A stretch of DNA of 64,000 nucleotides from Streptomyces venezuelae (GTDB lineage Bacteria > Actinomycetota > Actinomycetes > Streptomycetales > Streptomycetaceae): the NCBI RefSeq assembly GCF_008642315.1, contig NZ_CP029192.1, positions 6,448,001-6,512,000 on the forward strand. Reading direction: 5' to 3'. Of the stretch, positions 33,642-42,653 are shown one piece after another. The notes beneath the pieces are model-generated. The model was given only the letters and a program-made list of their open reading frames with translations, searched no databases and was not told the origin of the DNA. Numbering within the stretch: position 1 is the stretch's first letter; each line of letters starts with the position of its first letter. Made by a program: the position numbers and the translations under genes.

Positions 33642-33839
33642 GCGCCCCGTAAGGGGCGCAGCCCAGGGGCGCGGGGCTGTGCCATCTGCGGCTCCGCCGC
33701 GCGGGCGCGACCAGCCCCCCCACAAACCCGCGCGGGCGGGCGTAGTTAGGGGCGCGGGGAACTGCGCGACCAGCCCCCACGGACCCGCAGCCTGAGGGCG
33801 CAGCCCAGGGGCGCGAGGAACGGCGCGCTCAGCCCCCAC
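33642..33839. repeat. cluster of Streptomyces intergenic repeats
   Basis: After a GCGCCCC-GTAA-GGGGCGC hairpin (33642-33659), three copies of a unit of about 33 bases follow. It begins AGGGGCGCGGGG-AACTG and ends CAGCCCCCAC. Copy 1 (33665-33723) carries an insertion, copy 2 is at 33748-33780 and copy 3 at 33807-33839. A further copy is at 45602-45634. Such units are common between genes in Streptomyces. The cluster also acts as the end of the pspA operon. No gene is present in 33626-33915. Confidence 0.75.
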
Positions 33840-33903
33840 CGCCCCGCGGACAACGCACAACCGCAACAACCCCAATCCGGCCAAGGCCCCCGGCCAGCCC
33901 CCG

Positions 33904-33909
33904 TAACGT
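33904..33909 (+). promoter_or_regulatory. -10 box of leaderless promoter
   Basis: TAACGT ends 6 bases before the GTG at 33916 of the histidine kinase gene. The GGGGGG directly before the GTG is too close to serve as a normal ribosome site, so a leaderless transcript is likely. Confidence 0.45.
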
Positions 33910-33915
33910 TGGGGG

Positions 33916-35139
33916 GTGACCACTCTCGTACGAGGCCGCGGCTGGGCCAGAACGCACCCCCTCGCCGTGGACGCCGCGCTCGCCACCGCCGTCCTCGTCT
34001 GCATGGTCGTCGGCTCGTTCGCCGAGCCGAACGGGGAGCACGGCCCCACCTGGGGCACCCGCACCCCCGACGCCCCCAGCCTCGTCCTGATGGTGCTCGG
34101 CGCGCTCGCCCTCGTCTTCCGCCGCCGCACCCCCTGGTGCGTGCTCGCCGCGACCTGCGCCGCCGCCATCGTCGAGCTGCTCACCGGCCAGCCCCGCGCC
34201 CCCGTCGTGATGTGCGCGGTCATCGCGCTGTTCACCGTCGCCGCCCGCACGGACCGCTCCACGACCTGGCGGATCGGCCTGGTCACGATGACGGGCCTGA
34301 CCGGCGTCGCGATGCTCTCGGGCGGCCCCCTGCCCTGGTACGCGCAGGAAAACCTCGGCATCTTCGCCTGGACCGGCATGGCGGCCGCCGCGGGTGACGC
34401 CGTGCGCAGCCGCCGCGCCTTCGTCGACGCCATAAGAGAGCGCGCCGAGCGTGCGGAACGTACGAGGGAGGAAGAGGCCCGGCGCCGCGTCGCCGAGGAA
34501 CGGCTGCGGATCGCCCGCGACCTGCACGACGTGGTCGCCCACCACATCGCCCTGGTCAACGTGCAGGCAGGCGTGGCCGCGCACGTCATGGACCGACGGC
34601 CCGACCAGGCCAAGGAAGCCCTCGCGCACGTACGGGACGCCAGCCGCTCCGCGCTCAACGAACTCCGCGCCACCGTCGGCCTGTTGCGGCAGACCGGCGA
34701 CCCGGAGGCGCCCACCGAGCCGGCCCCCGGCCTGCACCGCCTCGACGAACTCGTCGACACGTTCCGCAACGCGGGCCTGCCCGTGGAGGTCGCTCTCGGC
34801 CAGGTCGGCCTGGACCTCGCGGCCGCCGTCGACCTCGCCGCGTTCCGGATCATCCAGGAGGCCCTGACCAATGTGCAGAAGCACGCGGGGCAGGACGCCA
34901 AGGCCGAGGTGAGCGTCGTCCGCGTCGGCCCGAACGTCGAGGTCACCGTCATCGACGACGGTCCGGGCCCCGGCAAGGGCGACGCGCCCAACACCGACGG
35001 CGGCGGCCACGGCCTGCTCGGCATGCGCGAACGCGTCACCGCGCTCGGCGGCAGCTGCTCCGCGGGGCCCCGCTACGGAGGCGGCTTCCGCGTCCATGCG
35101 ATCCTGCCCGTCACCACGGCAAAGGGAGGGACCGCGTGA
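33916..35139 (+). CDS. NarL-system sensor histidine kinase (HisKA_3)
   Basis: A 407-residue kinase. Residues 1-155 hold about five hydrophobic segments and little extracytoplasmic sequence, so it may sense within the membrane. A coiled-coil signalling helix (about 168-195) is followed by the HisKA_3 dimerisation domain with phospho-accepting His204 (RIARDLHDVVAHH). The ATPase domain has EALTNVQKHA (N box) and DDGPGP...GHGLLGMRERV (G boxes). The GTG at 33916 overlaps nothing upstream and lies 6 bases after a TAACGT box. The response regulator gene overlaps its end by 4 bases. The pair probably controls the downstream RND transporter gene. Confidence 0.9.
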   Translation: MTTLVRGRGWARTHPLAVDAALATAVLVCMVVGSFAEPNGEHGPTWGTRTPDAPSLVLMVLGALALVFRRRTPWCVLAATCAAAIVELLTGQPRAPVVMCAVIALFTVAARTDRSTTWRIGLVTMTGLTGVAMLSGGPLPWYAQENLGIFAWTGMAAAAGDAVRSRRAFVDAIRERAERAERTREEEARRRVAEERLRIARDLHDVVAHHIALVNVQAGVAAHVMDRRPDQAKEALAHVRDASRSALNELRATVGLLRQTGDPEAPTEPAPGLHRLDELVDTFRNAGLPVEVALGQVGLDLAAAVDLAAFRIIQEALTNVQKHAGQDAKAEVSVVRVGPNVEVTVIDDGPGPGKGDAPNTDGGGHGLLGMRERVTALGGSCSAGPRYGGGFRVHAILPVTTAKGGTA

Positions 35140-35816
35140 CGATCCGGGTACTGCTCGCCGACGACCAGGCGCTGCTGCGCAGCGCGTTCAAGGTGCTCGT
35201 CGACTCCGAGTCCGACATGGAGGTGGTCGGTGAGGCGTCCGACGGGGCGGAGGCGGTCGAACTCGCCAAGTCGGAGCGGGCCGATGTGGTCCTGATGGAC
35301 ATCCGGATGCCCGGCACCGACGGTCTCGCCGCCACCCGCATGATCAGCGCGGATCCCTCCCTGGCCCACGTCCGCGTGGTGATGCTGACGACCTTCGAGG
35401 TCGACGAGTACGTGGTGCAGTCGCTGCGCGCGGGCGCATCCGGATTCCTCGGCAAGGGAGCGGAGCCGGACGAACTGCTCGGCGCCATCCGCGTCGCGGC
35501 GGCCGGCGAGGCGCTGCTGTCGCCCGTCGCCACCAAGGGGCTCATCGCCAAGTTCCTCGCGCAGGGCGAGGGGCAGGACGGCGACGGGTCCGCGCGCGGC
35601 GAGCGGCTCGGCGCGCTCACCGGACGCGAGCGCGAGGTCCTCGTACAGGTCGCGGGCGGCCACTCGAACGACGAGATCGCCGAGCGTCTCGAGGTCAGCC
35701 CGCTCACCGTGAAGACGCACGTGAACCGGGCGATGGCGAAGCTCGGCGCACGCGACCGCGCTCAACTGGTCGTCATTGCGTACGAATCGGGCCTGGTGCG
35801 TCCAAGGGTGGAGTGA
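35136..35816 (+). CDS. NarL/LuxR-type response regulator
   Basis: A 226-residue regulator. The receiver domain has the acidic pair in LLADDQ, phospho-acceptor Asp55 (VVLMDIRMPG), the switch Thr in MLTTF and the Lys in FLGKG. The C-terminal LuxR helix-turn-helix is LTGREREVLVQVAGGHSNDEIAERLEVSPLTVKTHV (written here as a stretch from about residue 160). The GTG overlaps the kinase stop (GTGA) and has GGGAGGG upstream, so kinase and regulator are co-translated. Two overlapping inverted repeats just after its stop may be its binding sites in front of the RND gene. Confidence 0.92.
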   Translation: MTIRVLLADDQALLRSAFKVLVDSESDMEVVGEASDGAEAVELAKSERADVVLMDIRMPGTDGLAATRMISADPSLAHVRVVMLTTFEVDEYVVQSLRAGASGFLGKGAEPDELLGAIRVAAAGEALLSPVATKGLIAKFLAQGEGQDGDGSARGERLGALTGREREVLVQVAGGHSNDEIAERLEVSPLTVKTHVNRAMAKLGARDRAQLVVIAYESGLVRPRVE

Positions 35817-35830
35817 CGCGTGGGGCGGCG

Positions 35831-35858
35831 TACTGCGAGCGCAGTATGCGTGGCATAC
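35831..35858. promoter_or_regulatory. two overlapping inverted repeats upstream of the RND gene
   Basis: TACTGC-GAGC-GCAGTA (35831-35846) and GTATGC-GTG-GCATAC (35844-35858) are both perfect and share three bases. They lie in the 241-base gap between the response regulator and the RND transporter, where a dimeric LuxR-type regulator could bind. A hairpin (35953-35974, 8-bp stem) lies further down in the probable 5' leader. No -10 box could be assigned. Confidence 0.5.
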
Positions 35859-36057
35859 GAAATGGTCCTCTGAGCGGGGCGTCACGTACCGGCCGTGGCT
35901 GAGAGTGTGAGGGCGGGCGAAGCTTGCCGCAGGCACCCACTTTCCGGGCCCCGGCCGTGGCCGTCACCACGGCCCTGTCCGGCTGCCGGGCTGCCCTGCT
36001 GTCCCGTCCGGCCTCGCCCGCCTCCCCCCGCCGCGCACGCCACAGAGAGAGACCCTC

Positions 36058-39000
36058 ATGTCCTGGCTGTCCAGGTTCAGCCTTGCCCAACGGGCACTCA
36101 TAGGGCTGATGTCGATCATCGCGATCGTCTTCGGTGCCATCGCGATACCGCAGCTCAAGCAGCAGCTGCTGCCCTCCATCGAACTGCCCATGGTGTCCGT
36201 GCTCGCCCCTTACCAGGGCGCGTCTCCCGACGTGGTCGAGAAGCAGGTCGTCGAGCCGCTCGAGAACACCATCGACGCGGTCGACGGCATCACCGGCATC
36301 ACCTCCACGGCGAGCGAGGGCAACGCCGTGATCATGGCCTCGTTCGACTACGGCAGCGGCTCCAAGCAGCTCGTCGCCGACGTCCAGCAGGCTGTGAACC
36401 GCGCCCGCGCCGAACTCCCCGACGCCGTCGACCCGCAGGTCGTCGCGGGCTCCACCGACGACATCCCCACCGTCGTCCTCTCCGTCACCTCCGGCAAGGA
36501 CCAGCAGGCCCTCGCCGACCAGCTGGACCGCACCGTCGTGCCCTCCCTCAAGGACATCGACGGCGTCGGCCAGGTCACCGTCGACGGCGTGCGCGACCTC
36601 CAGGTCGACGTCACCCCCGACGACCGGAAGCTGGCGAAGGCGGGGCTGACGCCCGCCGCGCTCGGCAAGGCGCTCCAGGCGGGCGGCGCCACACTGCCCG
36701 CCGGCTCCTTCGACGAGGGCGGCAAGAACCGGACCGTGCAGGTCGGCGGCGGCTACACATCGCTGCGGCAGATCAAGGACCTGCGGGTCACGCCCGAGGC
36801 CGCGCCCGGTGAGCGGGCCGGCAAGCCGGTGCGCCTCGGCGACGTCGCCACGGTCGAGCAGAAGCCGTCCACCGCGACGTCCATCACCCGTACCGACGGC
36901 GAGCCGAGCCTCGCGGTCGCCGTCACCATGGACCACGACGGCAGTGCCGTCGCCATCTCCGACGCGGTCAAGGACAAGCTGCCCGACCTGCGCGAGGACC
37001 TCGGCTCCGGCGCGACCCTGACGGTCGCGAGCGACCAGGGCCCGGCCGTCGCCAAGTCCATCGAGGGCCTCACCACGGAGGGCGCGCTCGGCCTGGTCTT
37101 CGCGGTCGTCGTCATCCTGGTCTTCCTGGCGTCGATCCGCTCGACGCTGGTCACCGCGGTCTCCATCCCGCTCTCGGTCGTCCTCGCCCTGATCGTCCTG
37201 TGGACCCGCGACCTCTCCCTCAACATGCTCACGCTCGGCGCGCTGACCATCGCGATCGGCCGCGTCGTCGACGACTCGATCGTGGTCCTGGAGAACATCA
37301 AGCGCCACCTCGGCTACGGCGAGGAGCGCGAGGAGGCGATCCTCAAGGCCGTCCGCGAGGTGGCGGGCGCGGTCACGTCCTCCACCCTCACCACGGTCGC
37401 CGTGTTCCTCCCCATCGGCCTGGTCGGCGGCATGGTGGGCGAGCTCTTCGGCGCGTTCTCGCTGACGGTCACGGCGGCGCTCCTCGCCTCCCTGCTCGTC
37501 TCGCTGACGGTCGTGCCGGTCCTCTCGTACTGGTTCCTGCGCGCCCCGAAGGCCGTCCAGGGCGTCGACCCGGAGGAGGCCCGCCGCAAGGCCGAGGAGA
37601 AGGAGAGCCGCAGCAGGCTCCAGCGGATGTACGTCCCCGTCCTGCGCTTCGCGACGCGCCGCCGCCTCACCAGTCTCGGCATCGCGCTGGTGATCCTGGT
37701 CGGCACGTTCGGCATGGCGCCGCTCCTGAAGACGAACTTCTTCGACCAGGGCGAGCAGGAAGTCCTCTCCATCAAGCAGGAGTTGAAGCCCGGCACGAGC
37801 CTTTCGGCGTCGGACGCCGCGGCGAAGAAGGTCGAGAAGATGCTCTCCGGCATCGACGAGATCAAGGACTACCAGGTCACGGTCGGCTCCTCCGGCTTCA
37901 TGGCGGCGTTCGGCGGCGGCACGGACACGAACCAGGCGTCGTACACGCTGACGCTCAAGGACAAGTCCTCGTACGACAAGACGCAGGACCTCGTCGAGAA
38001 GGAGCTCGGCAAGCTCTCCGGGATCGGCAGGACCAAGGTCTCCGCGGGTGACGGCTTCGGCAGCCAGGACCTGAGCGTCGTGGTGAAGGCCGCCGACGCG
38101 AAGGTGCTGCGCGAGGCGTCCGACGCCGTGCGGGACGAGGTCGCGAAGCTCGACGACGTCACCGACGTCCAGAGCGACCTGGCGCAGAGCGTCCCGCGCA
38201 TCTCGGTCAAGGGCACCGCCAAGGCGGCCGCGGCCGGGTTCGACGAGACGACCCTCGGCCAGGCCGTCGCCCAGGCGGTGCGCGGCACCACCAGCGGCAA
38301 GGCGATCCTCGACGACACCGAGCGCGACGTCGTGATCAAGTCGGCGAAGCCGGCGAAGACCCTCGACGAGCTGAAGAAGCTGACGCTGCGCCCCGGGGTG
38401 CGGCTCGGCGACATCGCCGACGTCCGACTGGTCGACGGCCCGGTCTCGATGACCCGCATCGACGGCGCCCGCGCGGCGACGATCACGGCGAAGCCGACCG
38501 GCGACAACACGGGCGCGGTCAGCGCAGACCTCACCAAGAAGCTCGACGCGCTGAAGCTCCCCGACGGCGCGACGGCCTCGATCGGCGGCGTCTCCGAGGA
38601 CCAGGACGAGGCGTTCGCCAAGCTCGGCCTCGCGATGCTGGCGGCCGTGGCGATCGTCTTCATGCTCCTGGTCGCGACGTTCCGCTCGCTGGTCCAGCCG
38701 CTGATCCTGCTGGTCTCCATCCCGTTCGCCGCGACCGGCGCGATCGGCCTGCTGGTCGCCACGGACACGCCGATGGGCGTCCCGGCGATGATCGGCATGC
38801 TGATGCTCATCGGCATCGTGGTCACGAACGCGATCGTGCTGATCGACCTCATCAACCAGTACCGGGCGCAGGGCCACGGCACGGTCGAGGCGGTCATCGA
38901 GGGCGGCCGCCACCGGCTCCGCCCGATCCTGATGACGGCCCTGGCGACGATCTTCGCCCTGCTCCCGATGGCCCTGGGCATCACGGGCGAGGGCGGCTTC

Positions 39001-39150
39001 ATCGCCCAGCCGCTCGCGGTGGTGGTCATCGGCGGCCTGATCACCTCGACCCTGCTCACCCTCCTCCTGGTCCCGACGCTGTACGCGATGGTGGAACTCC
39101 GCAAGGACCGCAGGCGCGCGAAGCGCGAGGCGAAGGCGCAGGCGACGTAA
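36058..39150 (+). CDS. RND-superfamily efflux transporter (HAE/AcrB-like)
   Basis: A 1030-residue transporter with the RND layout: transmembrane helix 1, a large external loop (about residues 30-335), helices 2-6, a second large loop (about 550-850) and helices 8-12. The proton-relay Asp pair is present in GRVVDDSIVVLENI (helix 4), as in AcrB. The family exports hydrophobic compounds with proton exchange. In Gram-negatives it needs an adaptor and an outer channel; no adaptor gene is nearby, as is usual in actinobacteria. The ATG has a weak GAGAG ribosome site. Its position after the two-component system suggests control by that system. A very strong terminator follows. Confidence 0.9.
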   Translation: MSWLSRFSLAQRALIGLMSIIAIVFGAIAIPQLKQQLLPSIELPMVSVLAPYQGASPDVVEKQVVEPLENTIDAVDGITGITSTASEGNAVIMASFDYGSGSKQLVADVQQAVNRARAELPDAVDPQVVAGSTDDIPTVVLSVTSGKDQQALADQLDRTVVPSLKDIDGVGQVTVDGVRDLQVDVTPDDRKLAKAGLTPAALGKALQAGGATLPAGSFDEGGKNRTVQVGGGYTSLRQIKDLRVTPEAAPGERAGKPVRLGDVATVEQKPSTATSITRTDGEPSLAVAVTMDHDGSAVAISDAVKDKLPDLREDLGSGATLTVASDQGPAVAKSIEGLTTEGALGLVFAVVVILVFLASIRSTLVTAVSIPLSVVLALIVLWTRDLSLNMLTLGALTIAIGRVVDDSIVVLENIKRHLGYGEEREEAILKAVREVAGAVTSSTLTTVAVFLPIGLVGGMVGELFGAFSLTVTAALLASLLVSLTVVPVLSYWFLRAPKAVQGVDPEEARRKAEEKESRSRLQRMYVPVLRFATRRRLTSLGIALVILVGTFGMAPLLKTNFFDQGEQEVLSIKQELKPGTSLSASDAAAKKVEKMLSGIDEIKDYQVTVGSSGFMAAFGGGTDTNQASYTLTLKDKSSYDKTQDLVEKELGKLSGIGRTKVSAGDGFGSQDLSVVVKAADAKVLREASDAVRDEVAKLDDVTDVQSDLAQSVPRISVKGTAKAAAAGFDETTLGQAVAQAVRGTTSGKAILDDTERDVVIKSAKPAKTLDELKKLTLRPGVRLGDIADVRLVDGPVSMTRIDGARAATITAKPTGDNTGAVSADLTKKLDALKLPDGATASIGGVSEDQDEAFAKLGLAMLAAVAIVFMLLVATFRSLVQPLILLVSIPFAATGAIGLLVATDTPMGVPAMIGMLMLIGIVVTNAIVLIDLINQYRAQGHGTVEAVIEGGRHRLRPILMTALATIFALLPMALGITGEGGFIAQPLAVVVIGGLITSTLLTLLLVPTLYAMVELRKDRRRAKREAKAQAT

Positions 39151-39169
39151 CCCCCGCCCCAAGGGGGCA

Positions 39170-39209
39170 GTCGTAAGGGGCACCCGCAATGGCGGGTGCC
39201 CCTTACGAC
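39170..39209. terminator. perfect 18-bp hairpin between convergent genes
   Basis: Arms 39170-39187 and 39192-39209 pair perfectly around an AATG loop. It lies between the stops of the RND gene (plus) and nadA (minus), so it can stop both transcripts. Confidence 0.85.
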
Positions 39210-39224
39210 AACGTTAGGACAGGG

Positions 39225-40421
39225 CTACGGAAGCGCCAGCATCCGTTCCAGGGCCAGCTTCGCGAACTGTTCGGTCTCCCGGTCCACCTCGATCCGGTTG
39301 ACGAGCTTGCCGTCCGCGAGGGACTCCAGGGTCCAGACCAGGTGCGGCAGGTCGATCCGGTTCATGGTCGAGCAGAAGCAGACCGTCTTGTCGAGGAAGA
39401 CGATCTCCTTGTCCTCAGCGGCGAAACGGTTCGCCAGTCGCCGGACGAGGTTCAGCTCGGTGCCGATCGCCCACTTGGAGCCGGCGGGCGCCGCCTCCAG
39501 GGTCTGGATGATGTGCTCCGTGGAGCCCACGTAGTCCGCCGCGGCGACGACCTCGTGCTTGCACTCCGGGTGCACCAGCACGTTCACGCCGGGGATGCGC
39601 GCGCGGACGTCCTCGACGCTCTCCAGCGAGAAGCGACCGTGCACCGAGCAGTGCCCGCGCCACAGGATCATCTTCGCGTCGCGCAGCTGCTCGGCGGTCA
39701 GGCCGCCGTTCGGCTTGTGCGGGTTGTAGACGACGCAGTCGTCGAGCGAGAGGCCCATGTCGCGCACCGCGGTGTTGCGGCCCAGGTGCTGGTCGGGCAG
39801 GAACAGGATCTTCTCGCCCTGCTCGAACGCCCACTCCAGCGCGCGCTTGGCGTTGGACGACGTACAGATCGTGCCGCCGTGCTTGCCCGTGAACGCCTTG
39901 ATGTCGGCCGAGGAGTTCATGTACGAGACGGGCACGACCTGCTCGGCGATCCCGGCCTCGGTCAGCACGTCCCAGCACTCGGCGACCTGCTCGGCGGTGG
40001 CCATGTCGGCCATCGAGCAGCCCGCGGCCAGGTCGGGCAGCACGACCTTCTGGTCGTCCGTCGTCAGGATGTCCGCGGACTCGGCCATGAAGTGCACACC
40101 GCAGAAGACGATGTACTCGGCGTCCGGCCGCGCGGCCGCGTCACGCGCCAGCTTGAAGGAGTCGCCGGTGACGTCCGCGAACTGGATGACCTCGTCGCGC
40201 TGGTAGTGGTGGCCCAGCACGAAGACCTTGTCCCCGAGCCTCTCCTTGGCGGCGCGGGCGCGCTCCACCAGGTCCGGGTCGGAGGGGGACGGCAGATCGC
40301 CGGGGCACTCCACGCCGCGCTCGCTCCTGGGGTCGGCCTCGCGGCCGAGGAGGAGCAGGGCGAGGGGCGAGGGCTGTACATCGAGGGTCACGCTGTCCGC
40401 GGGGGACTGGGCGGTGGTCAC
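39225..40421 (-). CDS. nadA: quinolinate synthase
   Basis: A 398-residue enzyme with the [4Fe-4S] cysteines in FCGVHFMAE, HPECKHEV and CFCSTMNRI. The substrate motifs GHHYQRDEVIQFADV, SYMNSSADIKAF and NPHKPNGGLT are present. It condenses iminoaspartate with dihydroxyacetone phosphate to quinolinate in NAD synthesis. The GTG at 40421 has AAAGG 9 bases upstream; the longer frame to 40472 runs through the promoter region. nadB and nadC are not in the window, so nadA seems monocistronic here. The Fe-S carrier gene erpA-like is divergent and could supply its cluster. Confidence 0.95.
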   Translation of the reverse strand: MTTAQSPADSVTLDVQPSPLALLLLGREADPRSERGVECPGDLPSPSDPDLVERARAAKERLGDKVFVLGHHYQRDEVIQFADVTGDSFKLARDAAARPDAEYIVFCGVHFMAESADILTTDDQKVVLPDLAAGCSMADMATAEQVAECWDVLTEAGIAEQVVPVSYMNSSADIKAFTGKHGGTICTSSNAKRALEWAFEQGEKILFLPDQHLGRNTAVRDMGLSLDDCVVYNPHKPNGGLTAEQLRDAKMILWRGHCSVHGRFSLESVEDVRARIPGVNVLVHPECKHEVVAAADYVGSTEHIIQTLEAAPAGSKWAIGTELNLVRRLANRFAAEDKEIVFLDKTVCFCSTMNRIDLPHLVWTLESLADGKLVNRIEVDRETEQFAKLALERMLALP

Positions 40422-40445
40422 AACACGCACCCTTTCTGACTCTGC

Positions 40446-40498
40446 AGACGATCCTTTTCGTCTAATTGACATTATCTATCATAACCGCTTCGTGTCAG
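40446..40498 (-). promoter_or_regulatory. nadA promoter and leader hairpin
   Basis: On the minus strand CTGACA (40493-40498) and GATAAT (40471-40476) are spaced 16 bases apart, a good sigma-70-like promoter in an AT-rich patch. Just downstream, AGACGA...TCGTCT (40446-40463) forms a 6-bp stem in the leader, a possible operator or RNA structure. Confidence 0.55.
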
Positions 40499-40677
40499 TT
40501 TGACGATGGCCATAGTGTCGATGTGACGCATTCGCTGTCCGGCGGCCCGCTGTTCCCCGCCGCGCCATGTGCGAGCATGAAGGGGTAAGACGTAAGCGCT
40601 CGGCCCGGAATGAATCCGCGGCCCCGCCGGTTGCAACCGTCGGCAAGCAGTCTCCGTACAACCCGGGAGAGAAGCAG

Positions 40678-41034
40678 ATGTCCGTATCGGACGAGACCAC
40701 CACCGTGAGCGACGGCATCCTCCTGTCGGACGCCGCCGCGGCCAAGGTGAAGGGCCTGCTGGAGCAGGAGGGCCGGGACGACCTGGCGCTGCGCGTCGCC
40801 GTTCAGCCCGGCGGCTGCTCGGGCCTGCGCTACCAGCTGTTCTTCGACGAGCGTTCGCTCGACGGCGACGTCGTCAAGGACTTCGACGGCGTGAAGGTCG
40901 TCACGGACCGCATGAGCGCTCCCTACCTGGGCGGCGCCTCCATCGACTTCGTGGACACCATCGAGAAGCAGGGCTTCACGATCGACAACCCCAACGCCAC
41001 GGGCTCCTGCGCCTGCGGCGACTCCTTCAGCTGA
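40678..41034 (+). CDS. erpA: A-type iron-sulfur carrier (HesB/ErpA-like)
   Basis: A 118-residue protein with the three conserved cysteines of A-type carriers: Cys47 (GGCSGLRYQ), Cys111 and Cys113 (SCACGDSF at the C-terminus). It receives Fe-S clusters and delivers them to apoproteins. The ATG at 40678 has GGGAG about 9 bases upstream and gives the usual N-terminus; the frame to 40567 adds 37 residues without homology. It is divergent from nadA, whose product needs a [4Fe-4S] cluster, and is followed by a strong terminator. Confidence 0.9.
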   Translation: MSVSDETTTVSDGILLSDAAAAKVKGLLEQEGRDDLALRVAVQPGGCSGLRYQLFFDERSLDGDVVKDFDGVKVVTDRMSAPYLGGASIDFVDTIEKQGFTIDNPNATGSCACGDSFS

Positions 41035-41053
41035 GGCTGCGAGGCACCCACGT

Positions 41054-41097
41054 CGAAGGCGGCGGCCCCCTGAGTTTCCAGGGGGCCGCCGCCTTCG
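41054..41097 (+). terminator. perfect 19-bp hairpin after erpA
   Basis: Arms 41054-41072 and 41079-41097 pair perfectly with a 6-base loop. It lies between the Fe-S carrier gene and the end of the convergent membrane-anchored protein gene. Confidence 0.85.
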
Positions 41098-41120
41098 TGC
41101 GTACCGCGTACCTCGCTGCG

Positions 41121-42653
41121 CTACTTCCGCCGGACCGTGTCGCCCGCGGCGTCCACGACCTTGCGCTCGCCCAGCGGCTTGTCCAGAGTGACCTTCTTCT
41201 TGAGGTCCTTGGCGACCATGATGCAGACGTCGCCCTTCTTGCCGGTCTCGGTGACCGAGACCTTCACGCGGTCGCCGTCCTCCTTCGCGGACGCCGAGTA
41301 CTCACTGCAGGCGCTGCCCCAGAAGTGCACGGTCAGCGACTTCCCGTCGGCGGTGTAGGACGTCAGGCGCGTCTTGTCCGTGCCGTGGCCCTGGTCGCTG
41401 CCGTCGCCCTCGCCGCCCGGCTTCTCCGTGGGCGTCGGGGTGCCCGGCGTGCTCGGCGACGTCAGGTACTCGGGCGCGACCGCCGGGTGCGTCACCGTGA
41501 ACGTGTCCTGCGCGCCCCGCGGCTTCACGTCGAACAGCCAGGACGGCACGAGGGTCTGCTTGCCGTCCACGAAGTGCGTCGCGAGACCGAACGTGGCGCC
41601 GCTGACGGCGACCGGCTGCGGCTTCGGCGCCTCGGACGACGGCTCGCAGGGGGCCTGCTTCGCGCCGCTGCCGCCCTCGTTCTTCGTCGCGTCGTCGGCG
41701 TGCGGCACCGGAGTCGCGCAGCCGCCGATGCCGACGCGGCCGTCGCCGCCCGACGCGTTCAGCCGGTCCAGGGTCTCCTGGGCGCCGATGACGGGGTACT
41801 TCGCCCCCTTCTCCGGCGCCTTCAACTGGCCGCTGCCGCCGACCACTTCGCCGTCGGCGCCGACCTGGATGCCGGTCGACCAGCCGTACGTGGGCAGGCC
41901 GTCCACCTTCGGGTCGGCGTTCACCACCCGTACGGCACCCATCAGCTGGCTCGCGTCGAGCTTCGCGTCGTCCTGGCCGAGGGCCTTCAGGACCGGCGCC
42001 GCGGCATCCTTGGCCGCCCGCTCGCCGACCGCGTCGCCCGTCTCGCCGCCCGGCGCGACGGAGGACTTGGAACAGGGCTTGCCGCGGGAGCAGTTGTCGG
42101 TGCCGCCCGTGCCGTGCCCGGCGTAGGTCCAGGTGCCGGGGGCCTGCTTGTTCACCTGCAGCGAGGGCCCGGAACCGTCGTTGGAGTGGCCGACCTTCCA
42201 GGTGCCGTCCTGCGACGTCGGCGTGCCGTCCACGCCCAGCGCCTTCGCGAGCTTGCCCACCTCGGCCGCGGTGACCTCGCCGCGTGCGTGGTAGACCGCC
42301 GCGGACTCGGGACCCTCGGGCAGCTCGGTGGTCGCCCGGTACCGCGCGCCGTTCGGGTCGGGCTCGCCGGGCGCGATGCCGTTGGAGTCGCCGGTGCCGC
42401 CGGTGCCGCTCTTGCCGTCGCCCTGCCGGTCGGCGGCCGGATAGCCGCCCAGGGCGAGGGGCGGCGGGTTGGCGCCGTCCCCCGCGGGTGCTCCGTCGCC
42501 GCCGCCGTTGCCGCCACCGCCGGACGCGGACGCCGCGAAGTACGCCCCGCCGCCGCCGACCAGCAGCACGGTGGCCGCGACCGAGGCGACGGCCAGGCGG
42601 GACCGGCGCCGCTTCGGCTCGGACGCCTCTTGATCGGATCGCTCGGTGCTCAC
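41121..42653 (-). CDS. large membrane-anchored extracytoplasmic protein, function unknown
   Basis: A 510-residue protein. A short basic cytoplasmic start (about 15 residues, RRRSR) is followed by one membrane helix (LAVASVAATVLLVGGGGAYF), a Gly/Pro/Asp-rich linker (about 38-95) and an extracytoplasmic part rich in Asp, Gly and Thr with several Cys. TGIQVGADGEVVGGSGQL may form a beta domain, and a Pro/Thr linker separates a C-terminal domain of about 80 residues ending in VVDAAGDTVRRK. The architecture recalls sensor or anti-sigma proteins, but no family is recognised. The GTG at 42653 has AAGGAG 7 bases upstream. Confidence 0.72.
   Translation of the reverse strand: MSTERSDQEASEPKRRRSRLAVASVAATVLLVGGGGAYFAASASGGGGNGGGDGAPAGDGANPPPLALGGYPAADRQGDGKSGTGGTGDSNGIAPGEPDPNGARYRATTELPEGPESAAVYHARGEVTAAEVGKLAKALGVDGTPTSQDGTWKVGHSNDGSGPSLQVNKQAPGTWTYAGHGTGGTDNCSRGKPCSKSSVAPGGETGDAVGERAAKDAAAPVLKALGQDDAKLDASQLMGAVRVVNADPKVDGLPTYGWSTGIQVGADGEVVGGSGQLKAPEKGAKYPVIGAQETLDRLNASGGDGRVGIGGCATPVPHADDATKNEGGSGAKQAPCEPSSEAPKPQPVAVSGATFGLATHFVDGKQTLVPSWLFDVKPRGAQDTFTVTHPAVAPEYLTSPSTPGTPTPTEKPGGEGDGSDQGHGTDKTRLTSYTADGKSLTVHFWGSACSEYSASAKEDGDRVKVSVTETGKKGDVCIMVAKDLKKKVTLDKPLGERKVVDAAGDTVRRK

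Noticed and set aside
35773..39189. A minus-strand open frame of 1138 residues across the RND gene
   Set aside because: Antisense to a clear RND transporter; low-complexity Arg/Asp/Gly composition.
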